From Bacteroidota bacterium (GTDB taxonomy: Bacteria > Bacteroidota > Bacteroidia > UKL13-3), in contig CANLLM010000008.1 in the NCBI GenBank assembly GCA_947491825.1, forward strand, positions 1-42,125: a stretch of DNA of 42,125 nucleotides, written 5' to 3'. Below are positions 9,632 to 17,012 of this stretch, in pieces. A program made the translations under genes and the position numbers. Positions within the stretch are counted from its first letter, which is position 1; each line of letters starts with the position of its first letter. The notes under the pieces are model-generated. The model ran no database searches, was not told the DNA's origin, and saw only the letters and a list, made by a program, of their open reading frames with translations.

Positions 9632-9703
9632 GGTCCGTTGGTCAATCGGTTAAGACGCTTCCCTTTCACGGAAGAATGAGGGGTTCGATTCCCCTACGGA
9701 CTA
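9632..9703 (+). tRNA. tRNA-Glu (anticodon TTC)
   Basis: A 72-base cloverleaf. The acceptor stem GGTCCGT pairs with ACGGACT (first pair G-U) and is followed by the discriminator A. The anticodon stem CTTCC/GGAAG encloses the loop CTTTCAC, giving anticodon TTC. The T-arm is GGGG TTCGATT CCCC. The 3' CCA is not encoded, as is common in this phylum. The last 11 bases of the gene are also the start of each unit of the tandem repeat that follows. Confidence 0.97.
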
Positions 9704-9708
9704 CGATA

Positions 9709-9737
9709 GCTTTACCTTAACAAGGTGAAGCTTTTTT
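9709..9737 (+). terminator. tRNA-Glu terminator, first copy
   Basis: Stem GCTTTACCTT / AAGGTGAAGC (one G-U pair) with a 3-base loop and a run of six T at 9732-9737, directly after the tRNA. It is part of the repeated unit. Confidence 0.85.
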
Positions 9738-9880
9738 CATTTAAGGACTTTTAAGAGGACATAAATTCATCTACACAAACTTTCGTAGTGCTAGGGGAAA
9801 CCAGCCCTGCAGTCACGCTCCTCGCTAAAATAATCCACTGGATTATTTTTTAACGCTCGGCCGTCCTACGGACTACGATA

Positions 9881-9909
9881 GCTTTACCTTAACAAGGTGA
9901 AGCTTTTTT
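9881..9909 (+). terminator. tRNA-type terminator, second copy
   Basis: The same hairpin and T run as at 9709-9737, exactly 172 bp further on, inside the second repeat unit. Confidence 0.8.
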
Positions 9910-10056
9910 CATTTAAGGACTTTTAAGAGGACATAAATTCATCTACACAAACTTTCGTAGTGCTAGGGGAAACCAGCCCTGCAGTCACGCTCCTCGCTAA
10001 AATAATCCACTGGATTATTTTTTAACGCTCGGCCGTCCTACGGACTACAAAAGCAA

Positions 10057-10085
10057 AATCTCACTTTATTAAGTGGGATTTTTTT
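10057..10085 (+). terminator. Third terminator after the repeat array
   Basis: Stem AATCTCACTT / AAGTGGGATT (one G-U pair), loop TATT, followed by a T run to 10085. Its sequence differs from the two repeat copies. It sits just after the third tRNA-end copy, so it may be the original tRNA terminator displaced by the duplicated DNA. The rest of the gap to 10323 shows no gene; I see only a short inverted repeat (ATCAGC / GCTGAT) near 10198-10213. Confidence 0.8.
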
Positions 10086-10323
10086 ATGACCAAAAAACTA
10101 TTGATTTAAACTTATCTAATTTTTATTGTCCTTGGGGCCTATAGTTAAATCTCGATTAGAGACAAATCATTTGCAATTATTCACAACAAGGAGTAATCAG
10201 CGCTAAAAGCTGATCAGAGGAATTATAAGCTAGAAACGAAAAAGTAATTTCTTGGCATTTAATATTCTTAAATAAAAATAGAAATTATCAAGTAAGAAAA
10301 GTAGGTACTGAGATTAATAGGCC

Positions 10324-11235
10324 TTAATTCAACACCTCGCCCTTATTCATGGAAATACTATCAACGAACGTAACAAAATCTTCCATACGCTTTATTACAC
10401 GGGCACTGTCTGGTAATCTAAGTGTTGTATCTAAAAATTGTCCGCCTGATAGAATTAACTGCGCATTACTCCAATAGTTAGTAATATCATCTATGAAGCG
10501 CTGTTTGTCTACGTTTATATGTGCTGCAGTTAATTGTGTTAATACGTAATCTGGTTCATTATCAACAAAAGCATCCCTCAAATCAAGTAGTGGCACTTCC
10601 TGGCCAAGGTACAATACGTCTTGACCACGAGTTCGAAGAATATAGTTGGCAAATAATAAACCTATCGAATGCTGTTCGTGCTCGGGTAAAAAGAGTAAAA
10701 ATCGTTTTCTATTTTCGGCATAACGCCCAACATTTCCATCTATTGCAACATATAGTTTTTGGCGAATAATGTTTGAGGCAAAGTGCTCATGAGATGGGTG
10801 GATGGAGCCGATTTGCCAAAGTAAACCAACCTCAGCTAGAAATGGGAATATTATATTGATGACAGTTTGTTCAAGGCCTAGTTGTATAACATTGGTGTTA
10901 ATCACTTTATGAAATTCATACTCGTCAAAACTAAGCATAGCAGAAACCAATCCTTTTATGTGTGAATCATAATTTTCGGAGAAATGAGCATTTTCTTTTA
11001 GTATTGCTTCGGTAATCTCCTCCTTACTCATGCGGGCAATCTCAGATATCTTAATGCCCTGTCTGTTTAAGATGCTTATATTTAAGATGTGTTTTAAATC
11101 ACAGTCGTCATAGTACCTAATATTAGATTCCGTTCGTTTAGGTACAATAATACCATATCGTTGCTCCCATATGCGCAACGTGTGGCTTTTTATGCCCGAT
11201 ACAGCTTCAATATCTTTAATAGAAAATATGCCCAA
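10324..11235 (-). CDS. CarH-like MerR regulator with B12-binding photosensory domains
   Basis: A 303-residue transcription factor. Residues of about 1-70 form a MerR winged helix (SIKDIEAVSGIKSHTLRIWEQRY). Residues of about 85-165 form the B12-binding four-helix bundle with the exact Wx9EH motif (Trp140, Glu150, His151). Residues of about 175-295 form the cobalamin-binding Rossmann domain with the ExHxxG motif (Glu187, His189, Gly192). In CarH these histidines bind cobalamin: His151 would be the upper ligand and His189 the lower. CarH represses in the dark with adenosylcobalamin and releases DNA in light; keeping both motifs suggests a true photoreceptor. The start is TTG: the family's N-terminus begins here and a stop in frame lies just upstream. 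It is divergent from the TIGR01777 gene over a 92-bp gap. No crt genes are adjacent. Confidence 0.88.
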   Translation of the reverse strand: MGIFSIKDIEAVSGIKSHTLRIWEQRYGIIVPKRTESNIRYYDDCDLKHILNISILNRQGIKISEIARMSKEEITEAILKENAHFSENYDSHIKGLVSAMLSFDEYEFHKVINTNVIQLGLEQTVINIIFPFLAEVGLLWQIGSIHPSHEHFASNIIRQKLYVAIDGNVGRYAENRKRFLLFLPEHEQHSIGLLFANYILRTRGQDVLYLGQEVPLLDLRDAFVDNEPDYVLTQLTAAHINVDKQRFIDDITNYWSNAQLILSGGQFLDTTLRLPDSARVIKRMEDFVTFVDSISMNKGEVLN

Positions 11236-11254
11236 TTTACAATGCTCCCGAATT

Positions 11255-11281
11255 TTTTAACAATATAACTGATTTTAACAA
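11255..11281. promoter_or_regulatory. Possible operator: direct repeat TTTTAACAA
   Basis: The 9-mer TTTTAACAA occurs at 11255-11263 and 11273-11281, an 18-bp period, in the gap between the MerR gene and the divergent epimerase gene. The period would put both on nearly the same face of the helix. MerR-type autoregulation makes this a reasonable place for an operator. The region is AT-rich, so the match is weak evidence. Confidence 0.25.
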
Positions 11282-11327
11282 ACATAAATCTACTGAAGAT
11301 TGTTTTAAGTTAAATACAAAATAAATA

Positions 11328-12230
11328 ATGACTAAGGTAGTAATTGCGGGAGGAAGTGGGTTAGTTGGCAAGAGATTAACCCAAATTTTGATTGATAAAG
11401 GACATGAGGTCGCTTGGCTAACTCGACAAATTAAGCCGAGCCAACAAATAAAGCAGTTTGAATGGGATGTAAAAAAACAAACTATTGACAATACCGTTTT
11501 TGATTTTGCAGAGGTAATTATCAACTTAGCGGGTGCAGGAGTTGCTGATAATAAATGGACAGATACGTATAAAAAAGAAATATACGACAGTCGAATTTTA
11601 TCTACACAGCTATTTGCCCATGCATTGGGTAAACATAAAAATACCGTAAATACATTTATTTCTGCTTCTGCAATTGGCATATATGGCAACAATACAGAAT
11701 TAAATACATCAGAAAACAGTCCTGTTGCAAATACCTTTTTGGCTAAAGTATGCGAAGACTGGGAGACGGCAGTTAAGCCTATTGAAAATCTTGGTATCAG
11801 AACAGGAATTATTCGTGTCGGTGTAGTTTTAGCCAAAGATGGTGGATTTATAAAAGAAGTATCAACCCCCATCAACTTGTTTTTTGGCGCAGCGCTTGGC
11901 AGTGGGAAGCAAGAAACCAGTTGGATACATATTGATGATTTGTGTAATATGTTTCTGTATCTTATTGAAAACAAAAATCTGAGTGGTGTATATAACGGAG
12001 TGGCTCCAACCCCCGAAACCAATAAAAAATTGACTCGAATTTTGGCTAAACAATTGCATAAACCACTCATTTTACCAAATGCACCAGGGTTCATTATTAA
12101 ACTGTTGTTTGGCGAAATGGGAGACATGTTACTTGGTAGTCAGCACATATCAGCTCAAAAAATAATGGGTACTGGCTTTACTTTTAAGTTTCCTCAGGCA
12201 CAGCAATCCATAGCCGATTTGGTGAATTAA
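11328..12230 (+). CDS. TIGR01777 family SDR-type epimerase
   Basis: A 300-residue extended SDR protein. The NAD(P)-binding motif GGSGLVGKR lies at residues 7-15, NLAGAGVADNKW follows near 66, and SASAIGIYG near 113 carries the active-site Ser and Tyr. The C-terminal DUF1731-like part is near residues 250-300. This family (COG1090, human SDR39U1) has no settled substrate. In Bacteroidota it is often found near photolyase and light-response genes, which fits its position divergent from a CarH-like regulator. It is probably controlled by that regulator; this is inferred from the shared 92-bp gap only. It is followed after 55 bp by the beta-helix lipoprotein gene. Confidence 0.92.
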   Translation: MTKVVIAGGSGLVGKRLTQILIDKGHEVAWLTRQIKPSQQIKQFEWDVKKQTIDNTVFDFAEVIINLAGAGVADNKWTDTYKKEIYDSRILSTQLFAHALGKHKNTVNTFISASAIGIYGNNTELNTSENSPVANTFLAKVCEDWETAVKPIENLGIRTGIIRVGVVLAKDGGFIKEVSTPINLFFGAALGSGKQETSWIHIDDLCNMFLYLIENKNLSGVYNGVAPTPETNKKLTRILAKQLHKPLILPNAPGFIIKLLFGEMGDMLLGSQHISAQKIMGTGFTFKFPQAQQSIADLVN

Positions 12231-12270
12231 GTCAACGCAATAAATAGCGGTACAATTCGTATTATTACCG

Positions 12271-12278
12271 CATATTTG
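12271..12278 (+). promoter_or_regulatory. -7-like element before the beta-helix lipoprotein gene
   Basis: CATATTTG, one mismatch to TAnnTTTG, with 7 bases before the TTG start codon at 12286. The spacing is the same as at 3297-3304. No TTTG lies 19 bp upstream. Confidence 0.35.
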
Positions 12279-12285
12279 CAATACA

Positions 12286-13698
12286 TTGAAGCCAATAAAT
12301 TACATACTTATACTAACAGCCATTTTTGTAAGCGGAATTTTTCACGCATGCAGAATTGAAGATGAATTTACTACCGATCCTTCTGCAAAACTTCAGTTTT
12401 CTTTGGATACTATTTATTTTGATACTGTATTTACACAATTAGATTCTGGTGGTGTTAGACCCATTTCGGTTACCCAACAAATTAGGGTAATCAACCCAAA
12501 TAATAATGCGGTTAAAACGAACATTCGTTTAAGCGGTAACTTTCCAAGTGTATTTAGATTAAACATTGATGGCCAAAGTACCAATCAGGTTTATGGCAAA
12601 GAAATTTATGGTAAAGACAGCTTAATTATTTTTGTACAATGTTACATTCAAGCAGGTAGCCAAAACTTACCATTTGTTGTTGCCGATCAAATTCTGTTTG
12701 AAACAAATGGCAATGTTCAGGATGTGGATTTAGTAGCTTGGGGACAAGACGCAAATTATTTATTTAATGATGTGTTGGATTGTAATACAGGAAACCTTAG
12801 GTGGACAGCTGATAAGCCTTATGTAATATACGACAGTATTTTGGTTCCTGAAGGTTGTGTATTGACAATTGACGCAGGCGCTAGAATCCATTCTTACAAT
12901 AAATCGAGCATTTTAGTTGCAGGTACTTTAATTGTTAACGGTACTGCCAACAATCCTGTAATATTTGAAGGCACCCGTTTAGATGGGGATTATAAAGAAC
13001 TTAGCAACCAATGGGCAGGAATTAGATTTTTACCCAGAAGCAAAGATAATGTAATTACAGGAAGCATTATTAGAAATGGATATATTGGTGTTGAGGTCGA
13101 CTCACAATCGGTAAACAGCAATCCCAATTTAACCATTACGCAGAGTCAGATTTACAATATGTCGGCAGTTGGTATAGTAGGATACTCAGCCCATGTAGTT
13201 GCCGCAAATAATTTGATTACTGATTGTGGCCAGTTTGGTTTTTTTGGAGCATTAGGCGGAAAATACCAATTGGTGCACAATACCATTGCATCATACAATA
13301 CCAAATTTAACAGACAAAATCCTATTTTGGTATTTGATAATACCCCATACTTCGACCAACAAAACAACATTGTTGCGCGTTATAATTTGAGCTTTGAGTT
13401 GGTAAATAATATTGTGTATGGAAGTTTAGAGGAAGAGTTTTTGATTAATACCCATACACAAGGTTTACCTATTACAACCCCTATCATCAGTTATAATCTA
13501 TTTAGAACCAAACAAGGTGGGTTAAATGCCAATGGTAATGTAATAAATAAAGATCCTTTATTTGAAAACTTTATCATAAACGATTACAGATTAAAAGCCA
13601 ACTCACCTTCAAAAAACGCAGGTATACAAACCAATATTTTATTTGACATAAAAAACAATCCACGCAACACTAAGCCAAGTATGGGATGTTGGGAGTAG
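12286..13698 (+). CDS. Right-handed beta-helix lipoprotein of unknown function
   Basis: A 470-residue protein starting at TTG. This start is needed to give the lipoprotein signal peptide, whose lipobox IFHAC puts the lipidated Cys near residue 22. Residues of about 40-150 look like an Ig-type domain (VRPISVTQQIRVINPNNNAV). From about 165 onward there are short beta-strand repeats of the parallel beta-helix kind (ITDCGQ, IYNMSAVGIVGYS), ending with the phrase YRLKANSPSKNAGI seen at the end of many such proteins. It is likely outer-membrane-attached and may bind or process polysaccharide, but no catalytic residues can be named. A separate message is possible, or read-through from the epimerase gene 55 bp upstream. 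Confidence 0.75.
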   Translation: MKPINYILILTAIFVSGIFHACRIEDEFTTDPSAKLQFSLDTIYFDTVFTQLDSGGVRPISVTQQIRVINPNNNAVKTNIRLSGNFPSVFRLNIDGQSTNQVYGKEIYGKDSLIIFVQCYIQAGSQNLPFVVADQILFETNGNVQDVDLVAWGQDANYLFNDVLDCNTGNLRWTADKPYVIYDSILVPEGCVLTIDAGARIHSYNKSSILVAGTLIVNGTANNPVIFEGTRLDGDYKELSNQWAGIRFLPRSKDNVITGSIIRNGYIGVEVDSQSVNSNPNLTITQSQIYNMSAVGIVGYSAHVVAANNLITDCGQFGFFGALGGKYQLVHNTIASYNTKFNRQNPILVFDNTPYFDQQNNIVARYNLSFELVNNIVYGSLEEEFLINTHTQGLPITTPIISYNLFRTKQGGLNANGNVINKDPLFENFIINDYRLKANSPSKNAGIQTNILFDIKNNPRNTKPSMGCWE

Positions 13699-13762
13699 TA
13701 TATCCCCTGCCATTTTTAATAAAAATATAGCTAAGCACTCTTAAACAACTGCAAATTTCATT

Positions 13763-13935
13763 CTTGGGGTTGCACCCCTTCCGAAGCTTCGGAACCGCCT
13801 AACTTTTTGTCTTGAAACAAAAAGTTAGCAAAAAATTCAAGGCTTATGATGCTTTTAGTACAATCTACAGTGCCTGTTTTTGCAGCTCAATCCTAGCCGC
13901 TGCGCTTCGGGATTGCTTACGATACCCAATGCACA
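13763..13935. repeat. Block of palindromic intergenic repeats (REP-like)
   Basis: The 338-bp gap between two convergent genes (13699-14036) has no credible gene. It holds stacked inverted repeats: GGGGT TGC ACCCC (13766-13778), a perfect 16-bp palindrome TTCCGAAGCTTCGGAA (13779-13794), an 11-bp stem CTAACTTTTTG / CAAAAAGTTAG with 8-base loop (13799-13828), and a GC-rich stretch framed by CAATCC and GGATTG near 13888-13914. The base composition is much richer in GC than the flanks. Such blocks recur between genes in many Bacteroidota. They may end both convergent transcripts. Confidence 0.7.
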
Positions 13936-14036
13936 AACAGTCACCTTGATTGTCACGTAAAATCATCATGTGCCGTATAGAGTCCTTCAAACACAACTCA
14001 AAAATCAAGCATCCGCGTGATTACTTTTTGATAAAA

Positions 14037-14501
14037 CTATTCATGCTGATGGTCTTCCCCACTTAAAAATTCGAAAGTAGCAATCATTTCTTCCACTTCT
14101 TGTTTTTCTTTTTGTAAAGCAGGTAATGTTTTTAACTCGCTTTGAACTGTAAATGTAAACAACACTACTTTATCATATTTAGCGGTAGTCCAATAATAAA
14201 CTGTATAATAGCCCCCGTTTATATCATGCTCTTTGACAAAAGAAACAAAACGGTTATCACCTGCTGCTATTAAAGCGGGATCAAAATCTTTGTTTTGATT
14301 GTAAACTTCTTCCAACATTTTTACCGCAGCATACTCTCCTTCAAACTCGTTTGGCAAAAGCATAATACGCAAAGCACCTTGTCCGCCATTGTTGTTAGAA
14401 AATATATAATGTCCGGCTTCATCGGTTTCTTCAACCCAATGGTTGGGGTAATCAAATGCAAAAAATCCGTAAAGCGATACAAAACGTTGTTTGTTACTCA
14501 T
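14037..14501 (-). CDS. Hypothetical 154-residue protein, possible PsbP/DcrB-like fold
   Basis: A cytoplasmic-looking protein with no signal peptide. The N-terminal pattern GFFAFDYPNHWVEETDEAGHYIF, the alternating strands that follow, and the closing helix VEEMIATFEF resemble the small alpha/beta PsbP or DcrB/DUF1795 fold. I do not recognise a named family and no function can be given. It lies 59 bp after the nucleotidyltransferase gene on the same strand, so the two may share a message, but a -7-like element (14506-14513) sits just before its ATG. Confidence 0.75.
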   Translation of the reverse strand: MSNKQRFVSLYGFFAFDYPNHWVEETDEAGHYIFSNNNGGQGALRIMLLPNEFEGEYAAVKMLEEVYNQNKDFDPALIAAGDNRFVSFVKEHDINGGYYTVYYWTTAKYDKVVLFTFTVQSELKTLPALQKEKQEVEEMIATFEFLSGEDHQHE

Positions 14502-14505
14502 GGTG

Positions 14506-14513
14506 CAAGTATA
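14506..14513 (-). promoter_or_regulatory. -7-like element (TATACTTG) next to an ATG
   Basis: Reads TATACTTG on the minus strand, one mismatch to TAnnTTTG, with only 4 bases (CACC) before the ATG at 14501. A start of transcription at the usual distance would fall on the start codon. Confidence 0.4.
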
Positions 14514-14560
14514 AAATATATTGGTTTTTTGTAAGACAAATGATAATTGGTAAAACCCAT

Positions 14561-15550
14561 TTACCCAAAATTTATTTCGGTACTATCACCAATATTTAGG
14601 CTTTGTTTCATGCCTTTCAGCAATGCATCGTTACCAATAACAGAACGGTCTAAAATTGCATATTCAATTTGTGCATAAGGGCCAATAATGCTGTCTTTTA
14701 AAACAGCATAATTTAAAATAGCGTACTCACCGACCGATACATTTGGACCTATAATAGAATTACTGATATTGCAGTTTTCACCAATAAAAACAGGTGGGAT
14801 AATGATGGTATTTTCAAATTTATACTTTGACGTATCGTAACTTAAACGTTTTAACAAAGTAGCGTTTGTATCTAACAAAATTTCTTTCTTACCGCAATCA
14901 AACCAATTGTCAACACCAACCGTACGCATTTCAACCCCGGTTTCAATCATGCGCATCAAAGCATCTGTTAAATGATACTCATTTTGAGAGGTAATTTTTT
15001 GTTGCATATTATACTCAATAGCTTCAAACAATTTGGCCGATTCTTTTATGCGGTAGATACCCACCAAAGCCAAATTGCTTTTAGGGATTGCTGGTTTTTC
15101 AACCAGTCTTTTGATTGTTCCATCAATATTCATCTCTGCTACACCAAACAAGCGAGGATCATCCACTTTTTTAACACACAAAGTAGTTTGTGTTTGGGCA
15201 ATTAAATTACCAATATTTACATCGGCAATGGTATCACCCAAAACAATTAGTAACTCATCATTTTGCAATTGTTCCTTAGCCAACCAAATGGCATGTCCGG
15301 TTCCTTTTCCAGTGGTTTGAATTACAAAATGTGCATTAATTTTGGGGTAATTTTTGGTGATGTAGCTTTCAATTTTATCGCCCATATAACCAATAATGAA
15401 CACAAATTCTGTTATGCCCGCTTGTTCAAGCGTATCTATAATATGGCCAATAATGGGCTTACCAGCTATGGGAATTAAAGCCTTTGGTTGTGTATGGGTA
15501 TGAGGACGAAGACGTGTACCAATACCTGCTACCGGAATTACTGCTTTCAT
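14561..15550 (-). CDS. Sugar-1-phosphate nucleotidyltransferase with left-handed beta-helix tail
   Basis: A 329-residue enzyme that joins a sugar 1-phosphate to an NTP to give a nucleotide sugar. The N-terminal Rossmann-like domain shows AGIGTRLRPHT (residues 8-18), the substrate Lys in PKALIPIAGKPI, and VLGDTIAD with the metal-binding Asp. The C-terminal 75 residues contain hexapeptide repeats (IGENCN, IIGPNVS, IGPYAQ, VIGNDA). The sugar and base cannot be told from sequence; it resembles RmlA-like and GlmU N-terminal enzymes. The open frame extends 81 codons further upstream, but the ATG at 15550 matches the family start, and a consensus promoter lies inside the longer frame. It is divergent from glyA. 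Confidence 0.9.
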   Translation of the reverse strand: MKAVIPVAGIGTRLRPHTHTQPKALIPIAGKPIIGHIIDTLEQAGITEFVFIIGYMGDKIESYITKNYPKINAHFVIQTTGKGTGHAIWLAKEQLQNDELLIVLGDTIADVNIGNLIAQTQTTLCVKKVDDPRLFGVAEMNIDGTIKRLVEKPAIPKSNLALVGIYRIKESAKLFEAIEYNMQQKITSQNEYHLTDALMRMIETGVEMRTVGVDNWFDCGKKEILLDTNATLLKRLSYDTSKYKFENTIIIPPVFIGENCNISNSIIGPNVSVGEYAILNYAVLKDSIIGPYAQIEYAILDRSVIGNDALLKGMKQSLNIGDSTEINFG

Positions 15551-15591
15551 TTTATTAGTTAAATAATGTAATTTCTTTAAAAAGAAAGTGT

Positions 15592-15621
15592 CAAAGTTAG
15601 TGGTTTCACTTTTGCATTCAA
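15592..15621 (-). promoter_or_regulatory. Nucleotidyltransferase promoter (TTG, 19 bp, TAACTTTG)
   Basis: On the minus strand TTG at 15621-15619, 19 bp, then TAACTTTG at 15599-15592. This fixes the gene start at 15550, leaving a leader of about 35 bases. It overlaps a weaker plus-strand -7-like element (CACTTTTG, 15607-15614) that may serve glyA. Confidence 0.75.
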
Positions 15622-15659
15622 GCAGAAATACTAAATTAGCGGCTGCTAAAAATAAAATA

Positions 15660-16931
15660 ATGAAACGCGACACAATAATTTTTGATCTCATTAACGATGA
15701 ATTAAACCGCCAAGAACACGGTATTGAGCTTATTGCTTCAGAAAATTTTGTTACCAAACAGGTAATGGAGGCAATGGGTAGCGTATTAACCAATAAATAT
15801 GCCGAAGGCTTGCCAGGTAAACGTTATTATGGCGGCTGTGAAGTGGTTGACAAAGTGGAGCAATTAGCAATAGACAGGTTAAAAGAATTATTTGGAGCTT
15901 CATGGGCAAACGTACAGCCACACAGTGGCGCTCAAGCCAATGCTGCTGTTATGCTAGCTTGTTTGAATCCTGGTGATCCTATTTTAGGGTTTGATTTATC
16001 GCATGGTGGACATTTAACACACGGATCACCTGTAAACTTTTCTGGTAAATTATATGCTCCAAACTTTTATGGTGTAGAAAAAGAAACAGGTTTAATTAAT
16101 TATGATAAAGTAGAAACTAAAGCACTTGAAGTAAAGCCTAAACTACTAATTTGTGGTGCATCTGCATATAGTCGTGATTGGGATTACGAACGCTTACGTA
16201 AAATTGCAGACAGTGCTGGTGCTTTATTATTAGCTGATATTGCGCATCCTGCAGGTATGATTGCTGCGGGCATACTAACCAATCCATTACCACATTGTCA
16301 TATTGTAACATCTACAACGCATAAAACATTGCGCGGACCACGTGGTGGAATTATTATGATGGGTAAAGATTTTGAAAATCCTTGGGGATACAAAACGCCT
16401 AAAGGAGAAGTAAAGATGATGAGTGCACTATTGGATGCAGCAGTTTTCCCAGGCACACAAGGTGGGCCTTTAGAACATGTTATTGCAGCAAAAGCCATTG
16501 CATTTGGTGAGGCATTAACACAAGAGTATAAAGATTACATGAAACAAGTGCAGGTTAATGCACAAGCCATGGCAAAAGCATTGGTCGGAAGAGGTTACCA
16601 GATTATTAGTGGCGGTACCGATAACCATTTAATGTTAATTGACTTACGAAATAAAAACATTAGTGGTAAAGCAGCCGAAAATGCATTAGTAAAAGCAGAT
16701 ATTACATTGAACAAAAATATGGTTCCATTTGATGACAAATCGCCATTTGTTACTAGCGGAATACGTATTGGTACTGCTGCCATTACCACGCGTGGTTTAA
16801 AAGAACAACATATGGCCGAAATAGTAGAGTTGATTGATGAGGTAATAATGAATCATGAAAATGAAGTTGTATTAATTAGTGTAAGTTCTCGTGTTAAATT
16901 GATGATGAAGAACTTCCCGTTGTACAGCTAA
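15660..16931 (+). CDS. glyA: Serine hydroxymethyltransferase
   Basis: A 423-residue PLP enzyme that interconverts serine and glycine and charges tetrahydrofolate with a one-carbon unit. Signatures are the N-terminal [10 protein letters not shown], the GGHLTHGS region, and [15 protein letters not shown], whose Lys near residue 222 binds PLP. Near the C-terminus are [14 protein letters not shown]. The open frame begins 24 codons earlier, but the ATG at 15660 gives the usual family N-terminus and the extension overlaps the promoter zone. It is a single-gene unit, divergent from the nucleotidyltransferase and convergent with infB, with a strong shared terminator. Confidence 0.97.
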   Translation: MKRDTIIFDLINDELNRQEHGIELIASENFVTKQVMEAMGSVLTNKYAEGLPGKRYYGGCEVVDKVEQLAIDRLKELFGASWANVQPHSGAQANAAVMLACLNPGDPILGFDLSHGGHLTHGSPVNFSGKLYAPNFYGVEKETGLINYDKVETKALEVKPKLLICGASAYSRDWDYERLRKIADSAGALLLADIAHPAGMIAAGILTNPLPHCHIVTSTTHKTLRGPRGGIIMMGKDFENPWGYKTPKGEVKMMSALLDAAVFPGTQGGPLEHVIAAKAIAFGEALTQEYKDYMKQVQVNAQAMAKALVGRGYQIISGGTDNHLMLIDLRNKNISGKAAENALVKADITLNKNMVPFDDKSPFVTSGIRIGTAAITTRGLKEQHMAEIVELIDEVIMNHENEVVLISVSSRVKLMMKNFPLYS

Positions 16932-16950
16932 TTTATTTAGAAGCCGATAA

Positions 16951-16996
16951 TATAAAACAAAATAGGCTGCCCATGGGCAGCCTATTTTGTTTTATA
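16951..16996. terminator. Bidirectional terminator between glyA and infB (46-bp palindrome)
   Basis: A perfect 22-bp inverted repeat (16951-16972 with 16975-16996) centred on CCCATGGG. The GC-rich core GGCTGCCC/GGGCAGCC is flanked by AAAACAAAAT / ATTTTGTTTT, so each strand has its own T-rich tail. It ends both converging genes. Confidence 0.92.
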
Positions 16997-17012
16997 AAAA
17001 ATTTTGTACTGC

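Larger units (their letters stand above)
9693..10048 (+). repeat. Perfect 172-bp tandem duplication starting in the tRNA-Glu 3' end
   Basis: Two units, 9693-9864 and 9865-10036, read as identical over all 172 bases, followed by a 12-base third start (10037-10048, CCTACGGACTAC). Each unit begins with the tRNA 3' end, continues with the tRNA terminator hairpin, and contains a second 10-bp hairpin (9827-9849 and 9999-10021) flanked by CGCT and AACGCTCGG. No reading frame of note is inside. The identity points to a recent event. The tRNA end acting as boundary resembles an attachment-site core, but no integrase is nearby; unequal recombination between the 12-base repeats is an alternative. Confidence 0.9.

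Noticed and set aside
9693-10048. The repeats as a CRISPR array
   Set aside because: There are only two 172-bp units directly joined, without spacers, and no cas gene is nearby.
11237-12127. A 296-codon open frame on the minus strand
   Set aside because: It lies entirely opposite the well-supported TIGR01777 epimerase gene, has no recognisable domain, and its composition is that of a shadow frame.
15551-15793. An 81-residue N-terminal extension of the nucleotidyltransferase
   Set aside because: The extension resembles no known domain, overlaps the consensus promoter at 15592-15621 and the start of glyA, and the family begins at the internal ATG at 15550.
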